Part shown: piece by piece, positions 20,628 through 31,594 of the stretch
Numbering within the stretch: the first letter of the stretch is position 1
How the letters are laid out: each line of letters begins with the position of its first letter
DNA from: Cotesia glomerata
Taxonomy: Eukaryota; Arthropoda; Insecta; Hymenoptera; Braconidae
Length of the DNA stretch: 64,000 bases
Assembly: GCF_020080835.1 (NCBI RefSeq)
Contig: NC_058163.1
Location: 11,759,113-11,823,112 of the forward strand
Direction of reading: 5' to 3'
The notes under the pieces: generated by a model
Database searches by the model: none
Told to the model about the DNA's origin: nothing
What the model saw: the letters and a program-made list of their open reading frames with translations, nothing else
Program-made: the position numbers and the translations under genes

Positions 20628-21475
20628 AAATAACAGAGCAAAATATTTTACTTTTTATGAAATTCGTAAAATCTATCTACTAAGACTGAAAAAAAGTTTG
20701 ACATACACAACGACGCACACCAAGTACGTTCCAAAATTATTTCTTTAATTTTTAAATTTACAACAAAATGTTTTTTAATTTCCAAAAATTATATACAATC
20801 ATATCGGTTACTTGGATTTTTTAATATTTTCATTTTATATCTTTTTGTAAAGAAAAAAAAATTTTTTTTTCTTAAAAGTCTTATGAACGTGGACTTGGCG
20901 CGATTTTTTACAGTGAAACTGTTTTTGTTCGAATTATAGTATTTTTTGTAATTATAATAAAAATTGACAATTGGTACCAAATCTCGCATTGGCTGCATTT
21001 TTCATAACAAACTATCCACTTGAAGCTACAGTTTATGTAGAAATAATTCCAGCGCACCCTGGCGGGTGTAGGTGCAAGCTGTGAAATATCTTTTACTAAC
21101 TGTAGTTTCCCATCTATAGAAGGATCACCATGGATTCTCGAATTATTTAGTCTGTGGCATGTCACTTTCTCCATAAGAAAAAAGTCAGGATCTAAAAATC
21201 TGGGTCGCTATAGTTTGTGCCAGTGAATTTAATTAATTTTAAATATAATTTATTATTTTCAAAGACCATTATTAATTAATATTGATAATATAACATTTAA
21301 CGTATTATTATAGAGTATCATTGAAGAAAAAAAATGTCTGTAGAATGAATAACATTTTGCAACCTTAAAATATCGTTCTGCTTACGGTAAACACACTCAG
21401 TAGTCTGGCGCTCCGTTTACAATGGATTTGAACGGAACTTTGCGCCAGATTCTACCGAATCTGTGGATATCTTTC
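20628..21475 (+). repeat. Interspersed repeat family C, copy 1
   Basis: This matches 36235-37315 in inverse orientation. Shared landmarks are AACGTGGACTTGGCGCG, TTTACAGTGAAACTGTTTTT, CAGCGCACCCTGGCGG and the terminal block with GTCTGGCGCTCCGTTTAC and GCCAGATTCTACCGAATCTG. The terminal block can form a hairpin. The short frames on its minus strand are not genes. Confidence 0.75.
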
Positions 21476-22021
21476 CGATTTTTCGAAAATCTTTGATTTT
21501 CTTAGCGGGAAGTTAAAAATGCAAAAACAATCGAAGAAAAATGTTAAAAACAATCTGAAAGGTTTTATTATAGTAAAAATTTAGCTATACCGTATAAATA
21601 TAAAATCATTAATTATCATATGAATTTAATTCAATATTATTTAAGATTTTCTGAATCAACTAATTTTGGAGTTGCCAAGTATCAATAGTTTACAATCGAT
21701 AATTATAAAATATTTCAATTATTTATTTAAAATATATGTTTCTTATAAAATATTTCATTATTTATCCCTTCAGTACCCACGTTCTTTTTAGTGTCTCACT
21801 TGCACTGCAGCGACATCCTATAAGTTGAATGTTGTTGCGTGAGAAAAATTCTCATAGCGAGGGTACTGAAGGGTTATTATTTAACCTAGTGAAAATATCT
21901 TTTTAATTAATATTTATTCAAAAATAATATTAATTACATGTATTAAAAGACAAACATTGTAGTACGAAATTATATTTTGTTTCCAATAAAATTCCGGAAA
22001 ATTATTAAAATGGTCTATAAT
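21476..22021. other. AT-rich spacer containing a small MITE
   Basis: Apart from the MITE at 21766-21873 and a family-E-like fragment (TTAGCGGGAAGTTAAAA near 21504), nothing is recognised. Confidence 0.4.
21766..21873. mobile_element. 108-bp piggyBac-like MITE flanked by TTAT
   Basis: The ends CCCTTCAGTACCC and GGGTACTGAAGGG are perfect inverse repeats. TTAT flanks both sides. The larger relative at 49189-49670 has CCCTTCAGCACTC ends and canonical TTAA flanks. A CCC start and 4-bp duplication fit piggyBac. Confidence 0.65.
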
Positions 22022-23505
22022 ATTTATTTATTTATTCATTTCAAATAGAATAAACGCCGATCGGCTATATACATATAAGTTTTTTACAAGATTAAATAAT
22101 TAAATGATTAGATAGCATTATTTTTGTGCATGAACTAGAAAAAATATAAAGATAAGAAGTTATTGCACAGATTAATAGACTAATGGAGTAGTAATAAGTT
22201 TTTTACATTAGATGCAAAGGAGGAGAGTGAACCGCCGAAGTAATCTAAATCAGTACAGTGATAATTAACTAAGTCCGCAATTATGTTTATTGGTCCATAA
22301 CACACGTAGTTTTTTGTTGTTTTTATTAAGTACAGCAGCCTTCGAGATCTCAGATCTGGTCTTGAGCAGATGAAACTAAACTGTTCCAAGATTTCAGGAG
22401 AGTCGATGTCCATTGATTGTTTTGTAAAAGTGGATTAGGTCAGCGCACTGTCTACGACTCTGCATACTATTTATCTTGTACTGACTGTAAATATCGTCAA
22501 TATTCCTTGAACGTAGACGGTATCCAATGTATTTGCAGAGCTTGCATTGGATTTTTTCTATTTTACTTATCATTATATTCGTAGCAGGAGACCATACTAT
22601 TGATCCGTATTCAAGGATCGGTCTGAATAAGGAGTTGAAAAGATGAACCAATGTGTGGTTGTTTTTAAAGTCTTTCCCGGATCTGAGGATATACCCAAGA
22701 ACTTTGTAAGCTTGCGAGACAATCTTGTCAATGTGTACTGAGAAAGTAAGTTTAGTATCGAAGGTAATCCCAAGATCCTTGATCGAGGAAGAGTTCGGCA
22801 ATTGTTGTCCATTAATATTATAATTATGCGTCCTGTAGCCATGTGATCTGGTGAATATCATTATTGCGCATTTATTGATGTTCAAGTTGAGTTTATTCTT
22901 ATGGCACCAACTGTGCAATTTGTCAATATCCAGCTGAATTATACGATGGTCAGTCTCGCTATTTATTTTTCTGAATATTTTCATGTCATCAATATATAGT
23001 AGGTATTCGAAATCAAGGTTGTCAGCTATGTCATTGATAAAGATGTTAAAAAGTATAGGTCTTAGATGAGAGCCTTGAGGAGCGCCAGAATTCACACTGT
23101 ATTCATCAGAGATCTGACCATTCACTCTCATCTGCAGAGATCTACCCGTTAAATATGAGCGGAACCAATTCAGGGCAGTACCAGTAACTCCATAGTGGTG
23201 GAGTTTGTCTAACAATATCTCATGATCGACCAGGTCAAAAGCTTTGCTAAAATCAGTGTATAATATATAAACATCTAGGCCCTGGTTCATGGCATTGATT
23301 ATGTAATTTACGTATAGGTACAAGTTTGTTGAAATGGATCTGCCATTAATAAATCCGTGTTGTTTGGATGTGATAATGTTTTTGAAAGCTGATGTTACTT
23401 GAGGTAGAATTATTTTTTCAAATAGTTTAGCAATAGCTGATTGGATGCAGATCGGTCTGTAGTTAGTGAAATCCGATCTTTCTCCGGTTTTGCACTTACA
23501 TCACT
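22022..23505 (-). mobile_element. 5'-truncated non-LTR retrotransposon (LINE-3), CR1/Jockey-like
   Basis: On the minus strand the copy starts inside the RT domain and runs through the C-terminal region. It ends in an AATAAATAAATAAATATT tail after a GCCGATCGGC palindrome. The 5' truncation and A-rich tail are typical of target-primed insertion. Confidence 0.8.
22180..23505 (-). pseudogene. LINE-3 reverse transcriptase fragment
   Basis: The frame contains KTGERSDFTNYRPI just upstream of 23450, HGFINGRS and YTDFSKAFDLVDHEILL. It also has SGAPQGSHLRPILFNIFIND, the catalytic LLYIDDMKIF, and the downstream thumb and LNINKCAIM. It is open from about 23500 to 22394. A shift near 22400 moves the rest (IDSPEILEQFSF...) to another frame. 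The endonuclease is missing through 5' truncation. Clade assignment to CR1/Jockey is from memory of motif style only. Confidence 0.85.
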
Positions 23506-23529
23506 TTTACGTCATAATGATATCATTAT

Positions 23530-23836
23530 CACAATATAGATTTTCGGTTTGATCAGTTTGTGTTCAAAAGTATATCATAGATTCTGAAAAACTGCGTGGA
23601 ATACTGCCAACCGCGTGAAAATCAATTCATTCATTTAGAAATTATTGCAGTTTGAAAATTCAAAAAATACTGTTTTATAAAATTTTTATTAGACTTTTGA
23701 GCTCTAAGAGCTCAAAAGCTTAGAACAGCTTACTCTATGAGCTCAGAGAGCTCGAAATAAGTGCAATTTCAAGAGCTTATTTATGGAATTAGCAGGAAGT
23801 TGCAGGGAAGGCCTTTAGGGTCAACCGTTTTCCAGA
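23530..23836 (+). repeat. Family E repeat, 3' part (copy E-a)
   Basis: This has the features of the last third of family E: the AACCGCGTGAAAATC phrase, paired GAGCTC words, TTTTGAGCTCTAAGAGCTC, and the terminal GGGAAGTTGCAGG...GCCTTTAGGGTCAACCG. The next copy begins immediately after it. Confidence 0.75.
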
Positions 23837-23837
23837 T

Positions 23838-24010
23838 TTTTAACTACCCGCTAAGAAAATCGAAGATTTTCGAAAAATCGGGAAGATATTGGTTTTACCC
23901 CGTTTTGCAAAAATCGAGGTTTCAACAGATCTCGACGTTTTAAAGCCCTAAGAAGCTTCCCTGACTATTTTTACGATGATGTCCGTACGTCTGTACGTAT
24001 ATATATACAT
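23838..24010 (+). repeat. Family E repeat, 5' part of the split copy E-b
   Basis: The order TTTTAACTACCCGCTAAGAAA, GGTTTTACCCCGTTTT, GAAGCTTCC, GATGATGTC matches 60793-60935. It then runs into (TG)n. The other half resumes at 34773, beyond two R1-like LINEs. Confidence 0.8.
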
Positions 24011-24011
24011 G

Positions 24012-24026
<15 letters not shown>
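24009..24026. repeat. (TG)n tract at the 3' end of LINE R1-B
   Basis: About nine TG units abut the poly(T) (24027-24048), which is the reverse of the LINE poly(A) tail. It is part of the microsatellite of family E copy E-b. Confidence 0.85.
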
Positions 24027-24042
<16 letters not shown>

Positions 24043-24287
24043 TTTTATAGAGGACGTAAAATACATTTACGTATGCCAGGACTTGGTGTTGGTGCCAAGA
24101 CTAGTTGTTTGTCTGGGTATGTCGGACTCAGAAATCAATTTTATTTTGCAACAATATCGACAAAACATCCTCCTCTCTCCTTTCCCCATAGATGTTACAG
24201 GGAAGACTGAATCGGGACCACGTTAGCATTACTTCAATCCAGTCCATGTTGTGTCTCACGACACCTACTTCTTGTTACTACTGGTTT

Positions 24288-26747
24288 CTAATCCCTTTCT
24301 GTGATTTTTTCTTTTAAAAGACGCTGCGCGTAGGCTGCGACAGCTGACCAGTTTTCTTCTTTTTTGATTATGCAGGTTACCAAGCTCTTAGGGGAGAGCG
24401 TGGTGCATATTGTTTCTTCGGTGCTGATTCTGTCGTCCTCCCACCGATCACATGTGATCGAAAAACATGGACTCGAAAAACGTGTGCTCGGCGTTGTCAA
24501 TTTTGTCTGGGCAGTATTTGCACGTTGGTGTGCTGTGCAAACCCATCTTGAAAAGATAGGCATTGGACTGCCCATGTCCTGTCAATTGATGTTTGGAATC
24601 AGGTGCGCCGACCATTTGCCCGTCTCTCCCGATGTCCATCGGTCCTGCCACTCTTGCTGCGTTTCCGCCTTTATCCTTGTTCTTGCGTCCTTCATGTTTT
24701 CGTCACTTTTTTTAGCGTCATATAGTTTTGCTCTTTTGAACGCTAATAGGTCGATGGACGCGGCTCCCGCAATGACCAATATAGTGCTTCGGAAACTTTG
24801 CGGTAGGCGCAGGCAACCCTGAGAGCGCCTTGCCCTTGTACTGCTGCTATCTTTCGCCGGTAGGTCTTCTGCTTTAATATGTCTGCCCATATCTCCGCTC
24901 CATAAAGCAGTACCGAGTGGACTGCTTCTAGAAGAACTCTTCTCTTTTTTGTTCTTGGTCCCATGGTGTTGGCTATAATTCGTGCTAGGCTAGACACTGT
25001 CTTGCTGGCTTTCTTGCATGCACTGTCGAGGTGTTCGCAGAAAAATAGTTTCTCGTCTATCATTACCCCTAGATAGCGCAGGGCCCTTGTTGACGTCAGT
25101 GTTGTTTCTTCCATGTTCACAGCGAATGGTTTTGGGAACCATTTTTGACGTGTCAAAACGACCATCTCGGTTTTCTGTTTGGCAAGTTTCAGGTGATGCT
25201 TATCAAGCCAAGTCTCGACAGCGTCAATAGTTTCCCGAACTAGCATTTCGGCCTCTTCTACGCTGTCTACCACTATAGTGGCCGCAACGTCGTCTGCAAA
25301 GCCTGTTAGCTCTACTTACTCTGGCAAAGGCAAAGAGAACCAATCTCTGCCGCTTCCAGACCGCGGGAAACGTGCCAGTTACCAAGTATGCGTTGTAGGT
25401 GTTCAAGAGTATGTCTGGGTATTCCAGGGCTACAATCTTGATCACCGATGCCGGGATGTCATCAGGTCCAGGTGCTTTTCCTGTTTTGAGTGTCTTAGCC
25501 GCGGCTTGTAGTTCCTTAGTTGTGAAGGGTGTTACTTCGCTGTTTTTTGCGTAGTGTTTCATCTCCCGCGGCAGGTGTTTGGAGAAAAGCTCCGCTACAA
25601 TGCTGTCCATTAAGGTAGGAGACTTCGGCGCTTCTGGTGAAGCCTTTCCAAGTCGTTTGGTGACAATTTGGTAGGCTTTACCCCAGATGTCCTTGTCGAG
25701 ATCATTACAGATCTCTTTCCATAACATCGCTTTTCTTGCTTTGATGGCTCGGTTTAGCGTCTTTTTGGCCTACTTGTACTCTTTTGAATACAAGTCCTGG
25801 CTTGGGAAGCGTTTCGAGGCTCTCGTTGCGCGGCGACGTAGCTTGCGGCATATTTTGCGAAGTTCTGCAATGTCTGTTGACCACCAGTACGCCGGCCTGT
25901 GAAAACTCTGATTTTTCAGCCGCGGCATAGAAGCGTCACATGTGGCAGTAATCTCCTTCATGGTATTTAGCACTGCCTTTTCCGTCTCGCTGCAGGTATC
26001 CGGAGTCGGGTTGTTCTGAAGGATAGACCAGTTTCGTGCAAGTGAAGCTCGCAATGCCTTTGGATCAAGCCTCTTGGCATTCCACTTCCGCTTAGAAAGT
26101 TCGCGTTGTAAAACCGGAGCATATACCAATCCGACGTTTAATGTTACGAACTGGTAATCACTGCCACTGTATTCTTCGGATACAGTCCAGTCTTCGATCA
26201 TGTTGGTAGTCCTTGGAGTCACCAACGAAATGTCGAGAATGGATTCTTGGTACCCTGGTCTTCTAAAGATCGTGGTACTTCCGGTGTTCAGCACTATGAG
26301 GTTGAGTCTAGCCGCGACGTCAGCGACCTCGTAACCTCTAGTATCGGAGAAAGCAGCGCCCCACTCAGCCGATTTAGCGTTGAAGTCTTCGGCTACGATG
26401 ACTTCGCCGTCGAACTTAGTGACCGCATCTTCTATATTTGCCAGTTTCTGTCGGAACACACTAATCCCTTCGTTAGGTGAGAGATAGACGCTCATGAAGT
26501 AGGTTGTAGGGGTTTGAATCCAGACAAAACCTGCTCCACTTTCGCTGTTGCTGATGGTAACGTTCGTTGTGTTCACAATCCAAATTGCTGCCGTGCCAGT
26601 TTCGTCGGCGAACCATGTTTTACCTTCGATGTTTAGATATTGCTCGCAGATAAAGCAGACGTTGATTTTATCTTTAAAGACACGCTGGCGCAGCAGGTTT
26701 TGCGCCAAGGCGCACCTATTCAGGTTGCCTTGTAGTATGCGTGTCAT
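24288..26747 (-). pseudogene. R1-B ORF2: endonuclease and deleted reverse transcriptase
   Basis: The AP-endonuclease part (26747-25770) has ICEQY and a DFNAK motif. The usual Gly before DFN is Glu, and the usual SDH is GSDY, so the catalytic His is missing. The R1-C copy still has DH. The frame has a stop after YSKEYK, then resumes (AMLWKEICNDLDKD) into the GKAPGPDDIPASV motif. Near 25330 the RT jumps from KRQRLVL straight to a TGFADDVAATIV-type catalytic block. The palm segment present in R1-C (about 63330-63830) is therefore deleted. The C-terminal zinc motif (CKYCPD...H) lies around 24500. Several shifts break the 3' half. Confidence 0.85.
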
Positions 26748-28270
26748 TTATGCCCTCTCGTGGCTTCTGCAAGTACTGTGCGAAATGCCTTGTAAGCTCT
26801 AGTGCCAGAAATATGGTATAGACCATCCTGGGCATTTTGTCCGGAACACAAAGGAAGCATTTTGGCTTCTCCGTTCAGTTTACGGCCTTGTGGTTCTCTC
26901 CGCCACATTTGTAGCAGCACCTGCTTCTGTCTGGTCCTGCACACTGACGTGTTTGGTGTCCAAAACCAAGACATTTAAAACAGCGTGTTACTTTTGCAAT
27001 TTGGCGTATACGACAGTTCACCCAACCGATCATTATACGGGCCTTGTCAAGGGCCTTAATCGCACTGGCCTCGTCTACTTCGCAGAAGGCGAATTGAATA
27101 AAGAGGCATCGTCTACTTCGCGAAGGCTGCCCGATTTCCTCGTGATGTCGGTTTTATCAAATTTACCCGTTTGACCTCCAGGCTGTCAGTGAATTCACGT
27201 TTGAGTGCTTCACGGACTTCGCTCTCGGTAGAGATTTCATCCAAGTCGAGGATCTCGATCGTTGTTGTTGGTGTTAGCGTCTTGACCGTGCCGATGTTTG
27301 CAGTGGCTGACTTTACTGCCTCGCTGAAAGCCTCGCTGTCTTCGGTCTTTTGAGCCATTTCAAGGAGAAAGCCTCCGTATTTCGTTTTTTTAATAGACTT
27401 TATGTCTACGCCCGTCTCGACAGGGCTTACCTTGGCCTTGATTTCTTTGAGGAGATCGGCGTATGTTTGCCCTTCAGCTGGTTGGAAAAGCACAGCCTTA
27501 GTTCTTGTCTTCTTTCTCCTCGGTTTCTTGGAGCCACCATTGCTTGGTTGGTTTTGGGCTGTAGCATATTGAGCCGCTGGCTCCTGTTCTTTCTTTTTCT
27601 TGTTTTGCCGAGTCACTTTGGTCCAGGTATCATCCCGGGCTGTCTTTTTTTATGCTGGCTTGTGAATTGCTGAAGAAGGGCTGAGCGTGGACAGCTGCCT
27701 CTTCTTGCTGTTGTCTTTTCCTTGCTGTGGTGGTTTTTTAGGAGTGACCAAGAGTGGCTGTGGTTTTTTGGTCAGGCCTAGGGTTGTTTGGGTCGATGAC
27801 GCCGACATGCCTGGAGATTTGTTGGCCAGCCTATATGCCGTAGTGATGGAGGTAACCAATTTCCTGATCTCATGGTGGAGATTCTTCTTGTCTTTGATGA
27901 AGTCAGCTAACTCTTCGATCTTGCTGCCAAGCTGCTCCATTGGCGACTGTTGGCCAGTGACGGTCAGTGCAGAGTTAATCCTTCCTCGGTAGGTTTGAAT
28001 ATTGACGGGAGCAAAAGGTCCTCCACTTTTAGGAGGAACTTTTAATCGCTGTTCATCTTCTTCCATCCGGAGTTTTTTCGTTCTCCCTGTAGCATTTCCA
28101 GACAGCAGAGCCATGGGGTCCACTCCGCTGTCGTAACGGTCGCTTGATAACGACGAGTTCAGGCCCGTTTGCACGCCTTCCCTCCCCGGCACTGAGGTAT
28201 CTAACCCCTGTACTGTAGACAATGTTTGAAAGTTCTGTGACATTTCCATATTGTTGTTGGTGTTATTCAT
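26744..28270 (-). pseudogene. R1-B ORF1 (Gag-like, zinc knuckles)
   Basis: The first part (28270-27650) is polar with a KKPRRKK-rich continuation. An in-frame TAA at about 27648 separates it from 27616-27113. The last part holds the knuckle CFKCLGFGHQTRQC (near 26975), a second CYKCGGENH and a CFLC remnant, but shifted frames break it. The short duplication of CATCGTCTACTTCGC near 27060-27120 marks one lesion. ORF1 proteins of R1 elements bind the LINE RNA. Confidence 0.75.
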
Positions 28271-28320
28271 TTCGCACTACCCGGAGAACACATGTAGGGT
28301 ATAAAAGCAGAACCTACGGA

Positions 28321-28324
28321 CGTG

Positions 28325-28340
<16 letters not shown>
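28321..28340. repeat. (TG)n tract between R1-A and R1-B
   Basis: About ten GT units separate the 5' end of R1-B from the poly(T) of R1-A. They are the remains of the shared target microsatellite. Confidence 0.85.
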
Positions 28341-28355
<15 letters not shown>

Positions 28356-28362
28356 TTTTTAT

Positions 28363-28682
28363 CTTAGGGGGGGGAATCCTTTTTACGGATTCCAGGCATA
28401 GCTGTTCGGCCTGGATATGTGGCGACTCGACGCAGCGTCATACTAAAACTCAACGCTAACGCCCCTACCCACTAAACCCTAAACCCCTTTTCTTCTTTCC
28501 TCTAATCCCTCATGGAAACCGCCGTCAGGCATTACTTCGTGAGGGGAGGATCTAGCTACTGCTATTCCTTCTGGTGGCTAAGGTGTTATTTTTCCTTCCT
28601 TCTAGTTTCTGTCATTTGCCCTTTTTCTTTCAATGGAACGCAGCTCTGTAAGCACTTCGGTGGTAAACGTGCTTGTGGCGTT
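28363..28682 (-). other. 3' untranslated region of R1-A
   Basis: A non-coding stretch lies between the ORF2 stop and the poly(A) tail. It includes a CCCCCCCCTAAGAT-type C-run (minus strand) next to the tail. Confidence 0.5.
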
Positions 28683-30383
28683 TCAGGCAGCTTCGGATGA
28701 CAGCATTTCTTCTACTATTGACTCTGGTGTGATTTTCTTGTTCAGGATCTTCTCTAACTCATCACGCTGTGGGTTAAAACGAGGGCACTCAAAGAAAACG
28801 TGCTCCGCATTTTCAGCAACTCTTGGGCAAGACGGACACTCTGGGGAATTATCGTGCTTAAAGCGATAAAGGTACTCCCGGAAACAGCCGTGTCCTGACA
28901 ACATCTGGGTCAGATAGTAGTTGGCCTCGCCGTGATTCCGGTTAAGCCAAACGTTAATCCTTGGTATGAGACGGTGTGTCCATCTCCCTGTTGTCGCGGC
29001 GTCCCACTGCGATTGCCATCGTGCGATGCTGTTCTGCCGTTCTTCAGCTCTGAGTTCCTCGGCACTTAGTGTGGTTGACCTCTTTCGTTGGTAAAGGTTC
29101 CGTCTTTCCTCAGCTAGAACTCTAAGCGGCAGAGTTCCGGAAATGACACACACTGCTACTTCTGATATCGTGCGGAATGCACTGGCTAGTCTTACAGCGC
29201 TCAGTCGATATACTGGTCCAGCTTTTCTCCATGATTCTTGCAACTTCAGCGCGTCTGCCCAAATGGATATTCCATATGCGAGCACCGTTGTGACAACTGA
29301 TGATAGTAGTAGTCTCCTGCTCTGCTTTGGCCCTCCGACGTTCGGCATCAATCGTGCGAGACTAGCCCTCACTACTGACGCTTTGGCACTGACGTGTTCC
29401 ACTTGCTGTTTAAAGTTGAGACGGGCATCAAGTATCACTCCCAAATATCGGATGTAAGGTTGTGATGTGATTTCTTGTTCGCCGACTTTCAGCTTGATGG
29501 TCTCTAACACTTTTCTGCTGGATATAAGCACTGCCTCAGTTTTGTGTGTAGCCAGATGCAGGTTTACCGTATTCATCCACCGATGGACTTGCTCGAAGGT
29601 GATGTCGAACATGTTGTTAATTTCGTCAAGGTGTTTAGCGACGATTACTACGGCTACGTCGTCTGCATATGCTACGAGTTTTACACTTCTTGGCAATTTC
29701 AATCTCAATAGGCCATCGTACATGATATTCCACAGCAGTGGACCAAGTACAGAGCCCTGGGGTACACCTCCTGTAATATCGTACTTTTTTAGACCATTCT
29801 TCGTGTCGTATTTAAGAACTCTATCGGTGAAATAGCTGGCCACTATTCTACACAGGTATTCTGGAACGTTTTTCTCTCGAAGAGCTTGCATGATGCAGTT
29901 CCAGTTGGCGGAATTGAAGGCGTTTTTAATGTCTAATGCCGCCACCAGGCAATACTTCTTTGTGCCACCCTTCCATCTGGTTCCTGCGATCGCTTCTTTA
30001 GCCGTGCTAACAACCAGATTGATCGCGTCCAGGGTTGATCGTCCTTTCCGAAATCCATACTGGTTGTCTGCCAGGAGTGGGTCGACTACTGCATCTATTC
30101 GTTGATGAATTATGCGCTCAAGTATCTTACCCGCCGTATCCAGCATGCAAAGTGGTCGGTAAGATGACAGTTCTTCTGGTGGTTTCTTCCCTTTAGGTAA
30201 CAGTACCAATCGTTGCTGTTTCCACTTACGAGGAAAAGTCCCCTCCTTGAGGCATGCATTATAAGCGTCTAGGAATAATGTTGGAGCTGCCTTTATGATG
30301 GTTTTCAAGGCTAAATTAGGGATTCCGTCCAATCCCGGCGCTTTATTACACGCTTTTTTACACGCTTTTTATTAGCTTCACTT

Positions 30384-30455
30384 GTATGTCAGTTTGTCAG
30401 TTTGTCAGTTTGTCAGTTTGTCAGTTTGTCAGTTTGTCAGTTTGTCAGTATGTAA
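30384..30455 (+). repeat. Eight-bp tandem repeat (TCAGTTTG)n
   Basis: About eight perfect units of TCAGTTTG. A two-unit version of the same locus context lies near 31040. Confidence 0.95.
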
Positions 30456-30548
30456 CTCTCCTTCGCATAAAGAGACTACCATAATGATATTATTTAAATT
30501 TTGATTATTATCAACCTAGAACCCAGGTGATGACCTTCCAAGTCATAC

Positions 30549-31008
30549 TCTGATGACCATCCCGAAGTTATATCTCGAAACCAGGTGTTTTCCTCCGTAG
30601 GTTTTCATCGGGAATGGCACAGATAAACCCGTACATCAACCCGGAATCCTCTGATGACCATCCCGAAGTTATATCTCGAAACCAGGTGTTTTCCTCCGTA
30701 GGTTTTCATCGGGAATGGCACAGATAAACCCGTACATCAACCTGGAATCCTCTGATGACCATCCCGAAGTTATATCTCGAAACCAGGTGTTTTCTTCCGT
30801 AGGTTTTCATCGGGAATGGCACAGATAAACCCGTACATCAACCCGGAATCCTCTGATGACTATCCCGAAGTTATATCTCGAAACCAGGTGTTTTCCTCCG
30901 TAGGTTTTCATCGGGAATGGCACAGATAAACCCGTACATCAACCCGGAATCCTCTGATGACCATCCCGAAGTTATATTTCGAAACCAGGTGTTTTCCTCC
31001 GTAGGTTT
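30549..31008 (+). repeat. 101-bp tandem repeat, four full units and one partial
   Basis: Units start TCTGATGACCATCCCGAAG at 30549, 30650, 30751, 30852 and 30953. They differ at only a few bases. The last stops at CTCCGTAGG, where the second CACGC-type block begins. Confidence 0.95.
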
Positions 31009-31167
31009 TTTACACGCTTTATATTAGCTTCACTTGTATGTCAGTTTGTCAGTATGTAACTCTCCGTGGGTAATTTGCGCGCCTGAATATTTTTGATAAT
31101 CAACAAATAATAGTTTAAAAAAACTAAAAAATCACGCTTTTATAAATAAACCAAACTAAAAAGTAAA

Positions 31168-31594
31168 AAATAAATAATAGTTTAAAAAAACTAAAAACAC
31201 GCTTTTTATAGAAAACCAAACTAAAAAATAGAAAATAAATTTTAATAAATTTAAATTAAGAATAGTGTTAAAAATTTCAATAAATATAAATTAATAATAG
31301 TGTAAATAAAAAATGTATTTTATTTTAAAAAAAGCGTGGGGTGCATGGTGTCAATAGTTATAAATATTTTATTGACAGATATGAGTAGAGTGATTATCAT
31401 TTTGATATCTTAAAAAGCACCCCACGCTTTTTTTAAAATAAAATACATTTTTTTATTTACACTATTATTAATTTATATTTATTGAAATTTTTAACACTAT
31501 TCTTAATTTAAATTTATTAAAATTTATTTTCTATTTTTTAGTTTGGTTTTCTATAAAAAGCGTGTTTTTAGTTTTTTTAAACTATTATTTATTA
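31168..31594. repeat. Long palindrome (arms about 170 bp, loop about 75 bp)
   Basis: AATAATAGTTTAAAAAAACT and the following CACGCTTTTTATAGAAAACC segment recur in inverse order at the right end. A central GCGTGGGGTGC / GCACCCCACGC pair closes the arms around 31330-31430. Confidence 0.9.

Larger units (their letters stand above)
24027..28320 (-). mobile_element. R1-like LINE (R1-B) inserted in a (TG/CA)n tract
   Basis: On the minus strand it runs from 28320 (next to (AC)n) through ORF1 and ORF2 to a poly(A) tail at 24048-24027 next to (AC)n. Layout, zinc knuckles and a C-terminal zinc motif fit the R1 clade. Members of that clade such as Waldo and Mino are reported to target AC-rich microsatellites. 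The copy is dead: ORF1 has a stop and shifts, ORF2 lost about 0.5 kb of RT, and key endonuclease residues changed. Confidence 0.85.
30349..31594. mobile_element. Composite foldback insertion K in R1-A ORF2
   Basis: TTTATTA lies at both borders (30342-30348, 31588-31594) and probably is the target duplication. From left to right it contains CACGCTTTTTTACACGC, an 8-bp tandem repeat (30391-30450) and five 101-bp units (30549-31008). A second CACGCTTTATATTAGCTTCAC block and a long palindrome (31168-31594) follow. It codes for nothing. The class is unknown. Confidence 0.75.

Noticed and set aside
24288..27353. Plus-strand frames of 70-150 codons over R1-B and R1-A
   Set aside because: Antisense shadows of LINE ORF1/ORF2 on the minus strand.
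30384..31008. CRISPR-like array
   Set aside because: Units are contiguous 8-bp or 101-bp repeats without unique spacers, in a eukaryotic transposon context.
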